Source of the DNA: Bacteroidota bacterium
GTDB taxonomy: Bacteria > Bacteroidota > Bacteroidia > SXHM01
Direction of reading: 5' to 3'
Assembly: GCA_947478465.1 (NCBI GenBank)
Contig: CANJWH010000013.1
Coordinates: forward strand, 1-61,290
DNA: 61,290 bases
A program made the translations under genes and the position numbers. Of this stretch, positions 7,758 through 16,436 are shown piece after piece. Each line of letters opens with the position of its first letter. Position 1 is the first letter of the stretch. Under the pieces are notes generated by a model. The model saw only the letters and a program-made list of their open reading frames with translations. It ran no database searches and had not been told where the DNA came from.

Positions 7758-9884
7758 ATGCGCTATAAACAATCCTTTATTGGTAAAATTGAAATAGCTC
7801 TTGTTGTTTTCGTTCTACTCATATCGCAGTTTTCATCAGCTGAAATAATTGATTCAAGAACAGTTGCAGTGCTTGATCTTACAATAAACAATTCAGAAAC
7901 TTCTGATGTTGAATTGTATTCTATCAAACATATTTTAAAAGTTGCAGGCCTGCCTTTTATTGTAACAGATAATGTTGATTCCGCTATTCAATATCAAATT
8001 GTTATAACTTCTTCAAAACTGGAATCTTCAACATTGAATACTGTTGAAAAGGATTCATTGATTAGCTATGTTGCAAATGGAGGATGTTTAATTGCCCCAA
8101 GTGTAAGAGACCCTTATCTGTACTCGGTTTTTGGTATTTCTGACGATGTGAGTTCAACTTCTAACTTCAGTATGTCTTTTAATACAGGGCTTAATGATCT
8201 TTCGTTTAGATGGCTTAATGATACGCTTGAGCAAACTGTTAGCCTTGGAAATTCAGTGCAGTACACTACATTTTTAAATACACGCAATTATGTTACATCC
8301 GGTGCAACAATACTTGCAGTATTTAATGACTCAACAACAGCAATTACTAAATTCAATTATGGTTTAGGAAAAGCCTATGCTCTAGGCTTCTCATTCAGAA
8401 ATTTGATTACTATGAATCAGACAAACAGAGATTATAACGCACAAAGAATTTATTCTAATGGGTTTGAACCTACCAGTGATGCAATAATATTATTTATAAA
8501 GGCTATTTGTACTGAAACTATTTCAAATTCAGTTTGGCTGCATACGAGTCTTTTTGATAGTCATTCAACACTTATGATTACTCATGATATTGATGCAACA
8601 TCCTCTTTTGATACAATGCATTACTATTCAGATTATGAAAATTCTATTGGAATTTCAGGTACATACCTTATTACCACTCATTATCTGGATGATGGTTGTA
8701 TGGCTGATTATTTTATTCCATCAAACTATTCAAAAGTTCAGCAATTGCTTGATAAAGGACATAAACTAGCTAGTCATTCTGTAGGGCATTTCAACGATTT
8801 TGATGATGAAACGGTAGCTTCTTACGGAAATCTTGGAAATACTCCATCTAACTATCTTCCTTACGATTCATGCACAACTTACCCAACAATAGGTTCAACA
8901 GTACTTGGTGAGACTGAAGTTTCAAAAAATCTTCTCGAAAGTTTATTCGGAGTATCTATTCGAACATTTCGTGCAGGTTATTTGTGTTTTAATGACAAAC
9001 TTACCAATGCCCTTGATACACTTGGATACCAATATAACACAACAGCTTCCGCAAGTGATGTACTCACTAATTTTCCATATCGGGCACACAAAGACAGAAT
9101 AAGTAGTGGAAGTTTATCAAACGTATGGGAAATACCTATGACAATATCAGATGTGTTTCATGATGATTTGATGAGTGCAACAAATTATTCAGAAAAAGTG
9201 GCCATCTGGATGGATGTTATTTTAAGAAACAAAGCGAATTATGCTCCCAATGTTTTACTTATTCATCCTACGCGTTTGTTTAAATTACAGGCAGAACAGG
9301 ATTTGTTTAATCAGCTTCCGGATGATATGATGGTGTGTGATTTAGAAACGTATGCTGATTACTGGAAAGGCAGGGATAATATTGAGTTTAGAACAATATT
9401 GAATAATGATACATTGACCATTATTATTCCTCACAGCCTTTTGCCACTTGACTCTGCAATAAGTTTTGTTGTAGATAATGGGCAAAGTTTGGAGCTTATA
9501 AAAGCAGAGGATGACTTAGGAAATCCGGTAAGCATTATTCAATCTGAATGGGATGATAATGGCATAATTCTTCATTTTGGATATTTAACTCCATTATCCA
9601 TTAAAAATGAAAATATAGAGGGCGATATTGCAACTGTTACATGTTACCCCAATCCCTTTTCTTCGGAAGTTACAATTGAGATAAATCTAACCGAAAGAAA
9701 CAGAGTTAATCTTTCAATTAATAACTTGACAGGGCAACAGATAAAGCTATTTAACCAGGATTATCTTCAGCCTGGAACGTATCGTTATCAGTGGAACCCA
9801 TTGAATTTATCTGGGGGAATTTATGTTTGCAAGTTGAATGTTGGAGATAAAACATTCTTCAAAAAAGTGGTCTATACAAAATAA
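7758..9884 (+). CDS. Secreted NodB-like polysaccharide deacetylase with T9SS type A signal
   Basis: A signal peptide (to about residue 28) leads into a region resembling a class I glutamine-amidotransferase-like fold (about 35-250), then a NodB/WalW-type deacetylase domain (about 265-510). Catalytic marks are THDID at 275-279 (base and metal aspartates), HSVGH at 340-344 (metal histidines), RAGY at 405-408 and LLIHP at 500-504 (general acid histidine). The last 80 residues form a T9SS tail with YPNP and a terminal KKVVYTK. It follows the CotH gene by 26 bases and closes the exopolysaccharide gene run; the next gene is convergent, 15 bases away. PgaB and PelA are deacetylases that act on nascent exopolysaccharide, so an equivalent but surface-exposed role is inferred. 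The function of the amidotransferase-like region is unclear; it may only be a binding module. Confidence 0.85.
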   Translation: MRYKQSFIGKIEIALVVFVLLISQFSSAEIIDSRTVAVLDLTINNSETSDVELYSIKHILKVAGLPFIVTDNVDSAIQYQIVITSSKLESSTLNTVEKDSLISYVANGGCLIAPSVRDPYLYSVFGISDDVSSTSNFSMSFNTGLNDLSFRWLNDTLEQTVSLGNSVQYTTFLNTRNYVTSGATILAVFNDSTTAITKFNYGLGKAYALGFSFRNLITMNQTNRDYNAQRIYSNGFEPTSDAIILFIKAICTETISNSVWLHTSLFDSHSTLMITHDIDATSSFDTMHYYSDYENSIGISGTYLITTHYLDDGCMADYFIPSNYSKVQQLLDKGHKLASHSVGHFNDFDDETVASYGNLGNTPSNYLPYDSCTTYPTIGSTVLGETEVSKNLLESLFGVSIRTFRAGYLCFNDKLTNALDTLGYQYNTTASASDVLTNFPYRAHKDRISSGSLSNVWEIPMTISDVFHDDLMSATNYSEKVAIWMDVILRNKANYAPNVLLIHPTRLFKLQAEQDLFNQLPDDMMVCDLETYADYWKGRDNIEFRTILNNDTLTIIIPHSLLPLDSAISFVVDNGQSLELIKAEDDLGNPVSIIQSEWDDNGIILHFGYLTPLSIKNENIEGDIATVTCYPNPFSSEVTIEINLTERNRVNLSINNLTGQQIKLFNQDYLQPGTYRYQWNPLNLSGGIYVCKLNVGDKTFFKKVVYTK

Positions 9885-9899
9885 GATTCCCGGGGAATT

Positions 9900-11546
9900 T
9901 TAAAGCCCCAAAACTTCTGTCCCCTGCTCAAATACAATATCAACAGGGATTCCAAGTCCTGAAAGTTTATCTAATTCTTTTTGCAGGTCAGGCCCAATAC
10001 TTCCTTTTTCCTCCATAAGTTTTGTAACGCTATCATAATCACCATTGCCTTGCAGTGTAATTATTAAAGTAGAAAGCGAATTCATAGCTTCTTTCATTTT
10101 TTCAAAATCAACGCTGTAAGTTCCGGTAGCTGCATCGCGGGTAAATGCACCCTTCTCAGCAAAATAATTAAAGCGTAACATGTTTGCTTTACCATGTGCG
10201 CTGCTTGCTCCAAACCGTACCGAACGAAAAATACCCGCAAGAAAAGTAACATAGGTATCCATAACTTCACCTTCCTTTATCTCACCTTTCTCATATAGTT
10301 TGGTTTCCATGTAAAGGCCAAGAATATCAGCTTTACCTTCTTCAAGGGCCGAAAATTTATCTTTCAATGCTTCGCGAACTGAGCCTTTGCCATTAATGGT
10401 TTGCTTGATTCCTAAACCATGCGCTACTTCGTGAAACATGGTGTTGCCAAAGAATGCATCAAAGGTTATGTGTTTTCGTTGGTTTTCGGAAATAAGTGTG
10501 TTTGCAATGGGTACAAGAATCTTATCAAACTTTGCGCGCATGGCGTTTTTTAGTTGTGAACGTCTGGTTCCTTTTTTTACCTGAATATCTTCATCGTTTG
10601 GAAGATTAACCGCAATGGTTTTGCTTCCTGCATTGCAATCGCCAGCATAATAAACTACATCATATGCATTCAGTTCTGAATCTGTTCCCGGGCTTTCTTT
10701 CTTATATTTTGCATCAACAGGGAGTGAGGCTTGTAATTCAGGAAGAAATGATACGTAATGCTCTAATTTTTTGCTCCATTCTTTATCCTTGATAAAAACA
10801 TACGCTTCGTTAGATGCCTTGTATCCGTATATTTTGTCCTCATAGCTTTCTATCGGGCCAATTACAATGTCGATTCCGTTTGTTTTCATATCAAGCCATG
10901 CGTAATCGCTTGCTGTATAATCATCAGTAAGTAATGCTTCTGAGCGAAGTGTCAAGTATTTTTTTAGTCCGGCATCTTCAGCAAGTTCTGCAGCCTGCTT
11001 TAGTAGCTCTGCCGCTTTTTCTACATGTTCTTTATAAGCAATATGATATGGAATAGTAATCAGTTCACCTTTTTCGTTTCTACCCAATACTGTATAAAGA
11101 CTTTTTTTGTCATCGGATTTAAATGCTTCAAATTCTTCCTTAGTCATGTTGGCAGGATAGAAATTTGCTCCATCGGATTTTGCTCCGATACCTTCAACAA
11201 ATGAACTGTCGCCATTTAGTCTGTCCCATGGCCCATAGTTTATTTTCACTAATTCGCGTGTTGCTGAATCAGAAATGGTAGCAAGAAGAGAGTCTAAATT
11301 TCCATAAGCTTGTTTTTTGAAAATCTCATTCATTTCTTTTGCAGCTTCAATAAAAAGCGCAACCATTTTCTTTTCATTAGCACTCAAATGGCTAAGATCT
11401 GAAGTGAGTTTTACCGGAGCATAAATCTTTAATCTTTCTGCATTTGGGTTTGATTTTTCAGTTTCTTCTGCATGTTTCTGATTATTAGAACAAGAAAATA
11501 TGGTGAATAGGAAGCAACAGGTAGTAAGGAGTTTTATAGATTTCAT
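9900..11546 (-). CDS. Lipoprotein zinc peptidase related to dipeptidyl-peptidase III (M49-like)
   Basis: The N terminus is a lipoprotein signal with lipobox FSCS (cysteine at about residue 19). The body resembles the dipeptidyl-peptidase III family: a zinc motif HEVAHG near residue 370 and a downstream EEGKADILG that supplies the third zinc ligand (family pattern EExxAD). Classical M49 enzymes have HExxGH with an extra residue; this protein has plain HExxH followed by G, as in the DPP III-like domain of plant NUDT3-type proteins, so substrate range may differ. It is probably anchored in the outer membrane and processes short peptides. A TAnnTTTG box lies on the minus strand at 11572-11579, 25 bases ahead of the ATG, so it may be transcribed on its own. 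Family call is good; dipeptidyl-peptidase activity is not proven. Confidence 0.75.
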   Translation of the reverse strand: MKSIKLLTTCCFLFTIFSCSNNQKHAEETEKSNPNAERLKIYAPVKLTSDLSHLSANEKKMVALFIEAAKEMNEIFKKQAYGNLDSLLATISDSATRELVKINYGPWDRLNGDSSFVEGIGAKSDGANFYPANMTKEEFEAFKSDDKKSLYTVLGRNEKGELITIPYHIAYKEHVEKAAELLKQAAELAEDAGLKKYLTLRSEALLTDDYTASDYAWLDMKTNGIDIVIGPIESYEDKIYGYKASNEAYVFIKDKEWSKKLEHYVSFLPELQASLPVDAKYKKESPGTDSELNAYDVVYYAGDCNAGSKTIAVNLPNDEDIQVKKGTRRSQLKNAMRAKFDKILVPIANTLISENQRKHITFDAFFGNTMFHEVAHGLGIKQTINGKGSVREALKDKFSALEEGKADILGLYMETKLYEKGEIKEGEVMDTYVTFLAGIFRSVRFGASSAHGKANMLRFNYFAEKGAFTRDAATGTYSVDFEKMKEAMNSLSTLIITLQGNGDYDSVTKLMEEKGSIGPDLQKELDKLSGLGIPVDIVFEQGTEVLGL

Positions 11547-11597
11547 TAGTTTGGTATTATTGAATGTACGGCAAAGATATTCGGATATTATAAATAT

Positions 11598-11624
11598 AAA
11601 AGTCCCGAATAATTCGGGACTTTT
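11598..11624 (-). terminator. Intrinsic terminator for the small lipoprotein gene
   Basis: A perfect hairpin (AGTCCCGAAT, one-base loop, ATTCGGGACT) flanked by A and T runs lies just after the stop of the minus-strand lipoprotein gene at 11649. It reads as a terminator on both strands, but only the minus strand has a gene ending here. Confidence 0.8.
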
Positions 11625-11648
11625 ATGTAATTGAAAATGTTTTTAATC

Positions 11649-12251
11649 TTAAGTGTTTGCTCCAACAATTAGTAAAATCAAGCCAAAGATACAACCGCTT
11701 ACAAAGGTGATAAGCAATGTAACGGAAGCCCAGTTTGAAAATAACATAACAGCCAGCGCAAGTAGACAACCTCCTCCAATAACAGCTCCAAGAAACTTGA
11801 AGAAGTTAAACTGCATTGTTTGATTGGTGCCTGCAGTGTTTTTCTTAATCACTAATTTATCTAAACTGTGCTTTGTAGTTGCTTTAATCGTTGAACCAGT
11901 AAAGTGTTTAAGTATTGGATTTTGGAAAAATTTGCTCTTCTCTTTTGTGGTTTTTTCAACAGAAGCAACAGTTGCTTTTTCTTCAACAAACTTTATTGCG
12001 CTTTTTGTTTCAGGCAGAGCGGTGTATGATGTTTCGATACTTTCTGTTATAATTTCTTCTGCTTCTATAGTTTTTGCATTCGCAAAATTGTCATTAGTTA
12101 GAGAGTTTATTTTTCTCTCGTTTTTTTTTGCAAAATCAACATAATAGCCTTTAGTGTACCTGCGTTTTTCAAACGACATCAACTTTGAGGTGCAGCCGGA
12201 ATTAACTACAATAGCAGCAGAAATAATTATAAAAAGTAAAATGTTTTTCAT
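11649..12251 (-). CDS. Small lipoprotein with two C-terminal membrane helices, unknown function
   Basis: I do not recognise a named family. The 200-residue protein has a lipoprotein signal (NSGC, cysteine at residue 20), a basic KRRYTKGYYVDFAKK motif often seen after the lipobox in short Bacteroidota lipoproteins, a low-complexity charged middle rich in Lys, Thr and Glu, and two hydrophobic segments at about residues 153-172 and 175-197 that probably form a membrane hairpin. It has its own terminator downstream and lies about 65 bases from the end of the upstream outer-membrane protein gene, on the same strand. No catalytic motif is visible. Confidence 0.7.
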   Translation of the reverse strand: MKNILLFIIISAAIVVNSGCTSKLMSFEKRRYTKGYYVDFAKKNERKINSLTNDNFANAKTIEAEEIITESIETSYTALPETKSAIKFVEEKATVASVEKTTKEKSKFFQNPILKHFTGSTIKATTKHSLDKLVIKKNTAGTNQTMQFNFFKFLGAVIGGGCLLALAVMLFSNWASVTLLITFVSGCIFGLILLIVGANT

Positions 12252-12315
12252 GTTCGGATGATTTTTTACAAACCTATAAAAAATATTAACGCCTTATTAA
12301 TGTTGTAAAAATCTA

Positions 12316-13974
12316 CTATTCTTTTTCAAAAAACTCAAGAGCATCTTCCACTGAAATAGGTTTATCGTTCAGGTATGATTTTACTTTTAGTTTGCTGATA
12401 CCACGCTTTGTTAATTCACTTTGTAGTTTCTGAGCATCGTTGTAATTATCAAACGAACCGAAGGTATAAATCTTTAAACCACCTGTTGTAGTCTGCATTT
12501 GCATTCCGTAATTAGAAATAACATCAGCGAATTTTTTTACATCAAATTCTCCTCGGTACTCCTCTGTTTGTACTTTGAAAGTAAGTACATCGACACCCAA
12601 TGTGTTTTTATATTGTGCTTTCAGTTCGGGATTTGATTTAATTAGTTTGTCTAATTTGGCAGTTACTTCTTTTACTTTATTTTCTTTCAGTCCGAATGCA
12701 TCGTTAAGACCTTGCTGTATCAACTGGTTCTGTATTTTTTCAGCATCTTCAAATTTTTCGTAAGAACCAATTGTGAAAATAGTAATTGAATCATTAACCT
12801 TAGATTGAACAATTCCAGGGATTTCGTCTATTTTTTTCTGAATTTCCTGCGGAACATTTCTTCCGTATGCACCAACCTGTACGGTAAAGTTTCCGCCCTT
12901 TTCACCTTTACTACCCTCTGCCTGCATAACAGTACTATTTACGTTTTTGCGGTTATAAGCCTTCATAGATTCAAACTCTTCGTCTGTAGGTTGCACGTAA
13001 TTTGATTTTGGTGCTGTCACTGGTTCTATTTTGTCAAGTTCACTTACATCACCTAGATCAGCATCATTGTAATAATCTTTTGGTAATTTATATTTTTCAA
13101 CGTCTTTGCTTTTGGTGCTTTTTGAAGAAAACGGTTCTTCGCTCCACAGTGCATAGCTAAACCCAATACTGGTAAACATGAAATTATCCTTTGCTGAATT
13201 TCCTTTGCGTGCGCCAACACCTGCATCTGAAATATTATCAATCAAATCAGTGAAGTTGAGGAAATAGGTTGTTGATAGTTTCATCCCGAAACGGTCGCTC
13301 ACCTTAATATTAACGCCTGCACCAAGCGGAACACTGAATGCAAACTGTTTGTATTTACCCAAACCGTCAAGGTTTTGTTCACGCAAATCAGTTTCGTAAT
13401 CGTAATCACGTTGAAGTTTAACCGCATTTTCAGCATTTACATCACCCTGATCAAGGTCGCGTATAGTTCCATCATTCCAGTAATGATATTGAATACCTGT
13501 TGCACTATATAAATCAGTTTTGGAACTGAAACTAAGATACGCCACACCAGCAGAAATGAAAGGTTGGAGTACGCGTTGTTTCTTGTACAACCCTGAGAAG
13601 TTGTAAACGAGGTTGGCGCTTCCGTTCCATACCTCTGACTTAAAATTAAAGTTGTTACCTGCACCGCGCTCATTAACGCTAAGGTTACCATAAATAACTC
13701 TTAAATCAACGCCAAAAGAATTAGAAATATTTCGAGAAACTGTTAGTTCATACCCCATGCTGCTGGTAAATAGGTGCGAAAAACTATTGTCGCGCACTTC
13801 GCCAAAGTAAGTGAACACGCCTGCGCCTAAAGCAATTTTAGGTTTATGTGTAGCGTCTTTCTTTTCAGGGTTTATTTTAGCCTGAGGTGTAGCTTTGGTT
13901 TCGCCTTCCTGAGCGGTTGCGGTGATGGCTTGTACCAGAAACAGCGAACTGATGAGGAGTAAATTTTTTACCAT
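12316..13974 (-). CDS. Outer-membrane beta-barrel protein with C-terminal SPOR-like repeats
   Basis: The most likely start is the ATG at 13974, which is followed directly by a signal peptide ending near ATATAQ; the frame stays open for 18 more residues upstream but those are not signal-like. Residues 40-300 alternate in the manner of an OmpA-type outer-membrane barrel (IALGAGVFTYFGEV, FGVDLRVIYGNLS, MKLSTTYFLNF). The C-terminal part has two SPOR-like modules (FTVQVGAYGRNVPQEIQKKI to FTIGSYEKFEDAEKIQNQL, and FKVQTEEYRGEFDVKKF to IYTFGSFDNYNDAQKLQSEL). SPOR domains bind denuded peptidoglycan at division sites in other bacteria, so the protein may tie the outer membrane to the wall. It is followed on the same strand by the small lipoprotein gene. 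The barrel and SPOR assignments are from pattern only. Confidence 0.7.
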   Translation of the reverse strand: MVKNLLLISSLFLVQAITATAQEGETKATPQAKINPEKKDATHKPKIALGAGVFTYFGEVRDNSFSHLFTSSMGYELTVSRNISNSFGVDLRVIYGNLSVNERGAGNNFNFKSEVWNGSANLVYNFSGLYKKQRVLQPFISAGVAYLSFSSKTDLYSATGIQYHYWNDGTIRDLDQGDVNAENAVKLQRDYDYETDLREQNLDGLGKYKQFAFSVPLGAGVNIKVSDRFGMKLSTTYFLNFTDLIDNISDAGVGARKGNSAKDNFMFTSIGFSYALWSEEPFSSKSTKSKDVEKYKLPKDYYNDADLGDVSELDKIEPVTAPKSNYVQPTDEEFESMKAYNRKNVNSTVMQAEGSKGEKGGNFTVQVGAYGRNVPQEIQKKIDEIPGIVQSKVNDSITIFTIGSYEKFEDAEKIQNQLIQQGLNDAFGLKENKVKEVTAKLDKLIKSNPELKAQYKNTLGVDVLTFKVQTEEYRGEFDVKKFADVISNYGMQMQTTTGGLKIYTFGSFDNYNDAQKLQSELTKRGISKLKVKSYLNDKPISVEDALEFFEKE

Positions 13975-14129
13975 AATTGTGTTGTTTATTATTACAATGT
14001 TAGGTGAACACGGTTGTAAAACGTCCATAAATGTAAAGATATTTTGTGCTTGAAGTTAATAGCTGATAAAATACTTGCTAAATTCACGCTGTTAAAAACT
14101 TAACGGATTACTAATATTTAATTCAATTA

Positions 14130-15953
14130 ATGAAAAAATTATTTACCCTCGTATCTATTTTATTTGTTGCTGATGCAATGGCCCAAACGTTTACAGCAAC
14201 GCCTAATGGCGCTATTCCTGATGCAGGAGCTGAGGTTTGTTTTGATCTGAGTGTTTCGGGTTTGCCTAATGCAGCCAATGCTTCATGGGGAGTTACTACT
14301 GCTTGTATTGATATTACTCATACATGGGATGGTGACTTACGTATAACACTTCGTTCGCCATTAGGATTTGAAGCCATTCTGTCTAACACGCGTGGTGGTG
14401 ATGGTGATAATTTTACTGCTACCTGTTTCAGAGAAGATGCTGAAAATGGTTATATTGCTAATGGTGCAGCGCCATTTAGCGGAACATACATTCCCGACCA
14501 AAGTCTTAATGCTTATAATATAGGTATGAATCCTAATGGAACTTGGCAGTTGTGTGTTCAGGATTTGGCTGGTGCTGATGTAGGAACTGTAAATAGTTTC
14601 AGCATTACCTTCGGAGCTAATCCTCCGGCTGATCCGCTGCCGCCTCCGGGGCCTTGCGGTTTGGCAAATGCAGGTAACTGCCTTTGTCCTGACGGTAGTG
14701 ATACATGCGACCTTATTCCTGATATGACGGCCAGCGCTGCTATTATTGCCGCAGAGCATACAGAGTATGTGGGCTACATGCGTTTGAGTAATGCAACACC
14801 CAATATTGGCTGGGGACCTATGGAAATACATGGTGTTGATTCATGCTTTTGCGGCACTCAACCGGTTCCCTGTTCAACTACTCAGTGTCCTGATTTAAGT
14901 TATCCTAAGCAACGTATTCACCAGACTATTTACCGCAGAGAAGGAAATACAATGACATCGTACACTCGCCCTGCCGGCACTATGACATATCACCCGGCTC
15001 ATGGTCACGTTCACGTTGATGACTGGGCAGCTTTTTCGGTGCGCAGAGATAATGGCGACCCTAATCCGCTGAACTGGGATATTGTTGCCGAGGGTGCAAA
15101 GGTTAGTTTTTGCCTTATTAATCTTGGCGATTGCAGCCAAAACTACGGTTGGTGTATTGATAATGGTGATACGCTTACCCTTGCTGATATTCCTAACTCA
15201 CCGTTTGGTGTGGTAAGTGGTTGCGGTAATGATCAGGGTATTTATACCGGCAGCCTTGATATTTACAGTCAGGGGTTGGAGGGTATGGACATTCAGTTTC
15301 CTACGGACATTTGCAACGGTGATTATTATGTGGTTTCAACTACCGACCCTAACAACAATTTTTTAGAAACCAATGAAAACAACAACACCGTAGTAGCACC
15401 TATTACACTAACCCAACAAACAGAGCCTACGCCTCCGGTGGCGCAGTTCTCGTATTCGGTGAGTGGTTCTACAGTTCACTTTTTTAATACACCCGATGTA
15501 AATGGTATTTTCAATTGGGATTTTGGTGACGGTACTTCTTCATCGGCACAAAACCCAACGCACGTTTACCCGGTGGATGGCAACTATGATGTTACCCTTA
15601 CGGTTACCAACCATTGCAGCGGTATTACGGATACGGTTACTTATGATGTAAATATCTTTACTACCGGCATTGAAGCCTATGAGCAGCGCACAAGTTTGCT
15701 CGCTGCTTATCCTAATCCTTACCGCAATGCTACTACCATTGCATATTTTTCGGATGGCAAAAGCCCGGTGGTGTTAGAGGTGTTTAACATTGTAGGCGAG
15801 CGGGTGGCTACTTTGGTAAACGGCATGCAAAGCGTAGGCCGCCACGAGCTGAACTTCAGCGCCAGAGCCAGTGGCATGAGCGCGGGTGTTTATATGGTGC
15901 GTTTGCTTAGCAACGAGCGCAGTGTTACCCTTAAGATTTCGGAGATAGAGTAG
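14130..15953 (+). CDS. Secreted lysyl-oxidase-like protein with P domain, PKD domain and T9SS signal
   Basis: The signal peptide ends at about residue 19 (DAMAQ). Residues 25-162 match a proprotein-convertase P domain (HTWDGDLRITLRSP, NPNGTWQLCVQD). Residues 195-428 match lysyl oxidase: the copper-binding cluster YHPAHGHVHVDDW has His at 288, 291, 293 and 295; AEGAKVSFCL contains K324, aligned with the lysine of the lysine tyrosylquinone cofactor; and LDIYSQG contains Y379, aligned with the cofactor tyrosine; NGDYYVVSTTDPNNNFLETN matches the family C-terminal signature. A PKD domain (WDFGDGTSS, about 435-510) and a T9SS type A tail (YPNPYRN) follow. It should be exported and could oxidise primary amines such as protein lysines. 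It stands alone between a divergent and a convergent gene and has a strong terminator. The family call is strong; the substrate is unknown. Confidence 0.88.
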   Translation: MKKLFTLVSILFVADAMAQTFTATPNGAIPDAGAEVCFDLSVSGLPNAANASWGVTTACIDITHTWDGDLRITLRSPLGFEAILSNTRGGDGDNFTATCFREDAENGYIANGAAPFSGTYIPDQSLNAYNIGMNPNGTWQLCVQDLAGADVGTVNSFSITFGANPPADPLPPPGPCGLANAGNCLCPDGSDTCDLIPDMTASAAIIAAEHTEYVGYMRLSNATPNIGWGPMEIHGVDSCFCGTQPVPCSTTQCPDLSYPKQRIHQTIYRREGNTMTSYTRPAGTMTYHPAHGHVHVDDWAAFSVRRDNGDPNPLNWDIVAEGAKVSFCLINLGDCSQNYGWCIDNGDTLTLADIPNSPFGVVSGCGNDQGIYTGSLDIYSQGLEGMDIQFPTDICNGDYYVVSTTDPNNNFLETNENNNTVVAPITLTQQTEPTPPVAQFSYSVSGSTVHFFNTPDVNGIFNWDFGDGTSSSAQNPTHVYPVDGNYDVTLTVTNHCSGITDTVTYDVNIFTTGIEAYEQRTSLLAAYPNPYRNATTIAYFSDGKSPVVLEVFNIVGERVATLVNGMQSVGRHELNFSARASGMSAGVYMVRLLSNERSVTLKISEIE

Positions 15954-15980
15954 GAGTTGATTAGCTTATGAGATGATAAA

Positions 15981-16023
15981 CAGAAGCCCCCACGCCTAAG
16001 GCGTGGGGGCTTCTGTCTTTTTG
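15981..16023 (+). terminator. Strong intrinsic terminator after the lysyl-oxidase-like gene
   Basis: Two perfect 16-base arms (15981-15996 and 16000-16015) around a TAA loop form a very GC-rich hairpin followed by TCTTTTT. It lies 27 bases after the stop codon. Confidence 0.9.
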
Positions 16024-16102
16024 GCACTATAAATCTGTACTTAATCACACGCATGTATAAAAGCAAAAAATCCTATAGAATGGGCTTTTTTTATATCGTA
16101 GG

Positions 16103-16422
16103 TGACGGGCAATTGAAACAAATAATGCTCTTTGCTTCAATATCCCGCGAAAGGTTGTCATCATGAGGTTTCTTTGCTTAAATAGCTCGCGAGACATTCA
16201 ATCAGAGACTGTTTTTCACTTCAATGGCTTGCGTGGCATTCAACCGATGAAGCTTCTTTGCCTTAATAGCTCGCGTCCTATTTAAGCAAAGAAGCTTCAT
16301 CACTTCAATAGGTTACGGGCATGCGTATAGAAGAAGAAAATCGGTTCATTTAGGTCGTGACCTATTGAGGCAAAGAAGCTTCACCGGCAAGATGTATCGC
16401 GACCTATTGAACCAAAGAAATG
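16103..16422. repeat. Cluster of about ten degenerate 20-base repeats in both orientations
   Basis: This fills most of the only gene-free gap longer than 300 bases (15954-16436). The unit is close to TTCTTTGCTTCAATAGGTCG. Forward copies lie near 16128-16149, 16170-16191, 16214-16233, 16254-16275, 16301-16319 and 16343-16359; reverse copies near 16103-16127, 16272-16293, 16356-16377 and 16398-16419. The pair 16247-16269 and 16278-16300 forms a 23-base stem with two mismatches and an 8-base loop containing CGCG. Spacing is irregular, no long frame crosses it, and the flanking genes are convergent. I do not recognise the element. Confidence 0.75.
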
Positions 16423-16436
16423 TTATTGTTTGAGGA

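Noticed and set aside
9885-9900. Terminator between convergent genes (TTCCCGGGGAA palindrome)
   Set aside because: The stem is five or six bases with almost no loop and no clear T run on either strand; too weak to annotate.
14361-14831. Long antisense frame inside the lysyl-oxidase-like gene
   Set aside because: It lies wholly within a strongly supported gene, has no family-like sequence and no promoter box, and is a shadow of codon bias.
16103-16422. CRISPR array
   Set aside because: Repeats occur in both orientations, are degenerate and irregularly spaced, and no cas genes are nearby.
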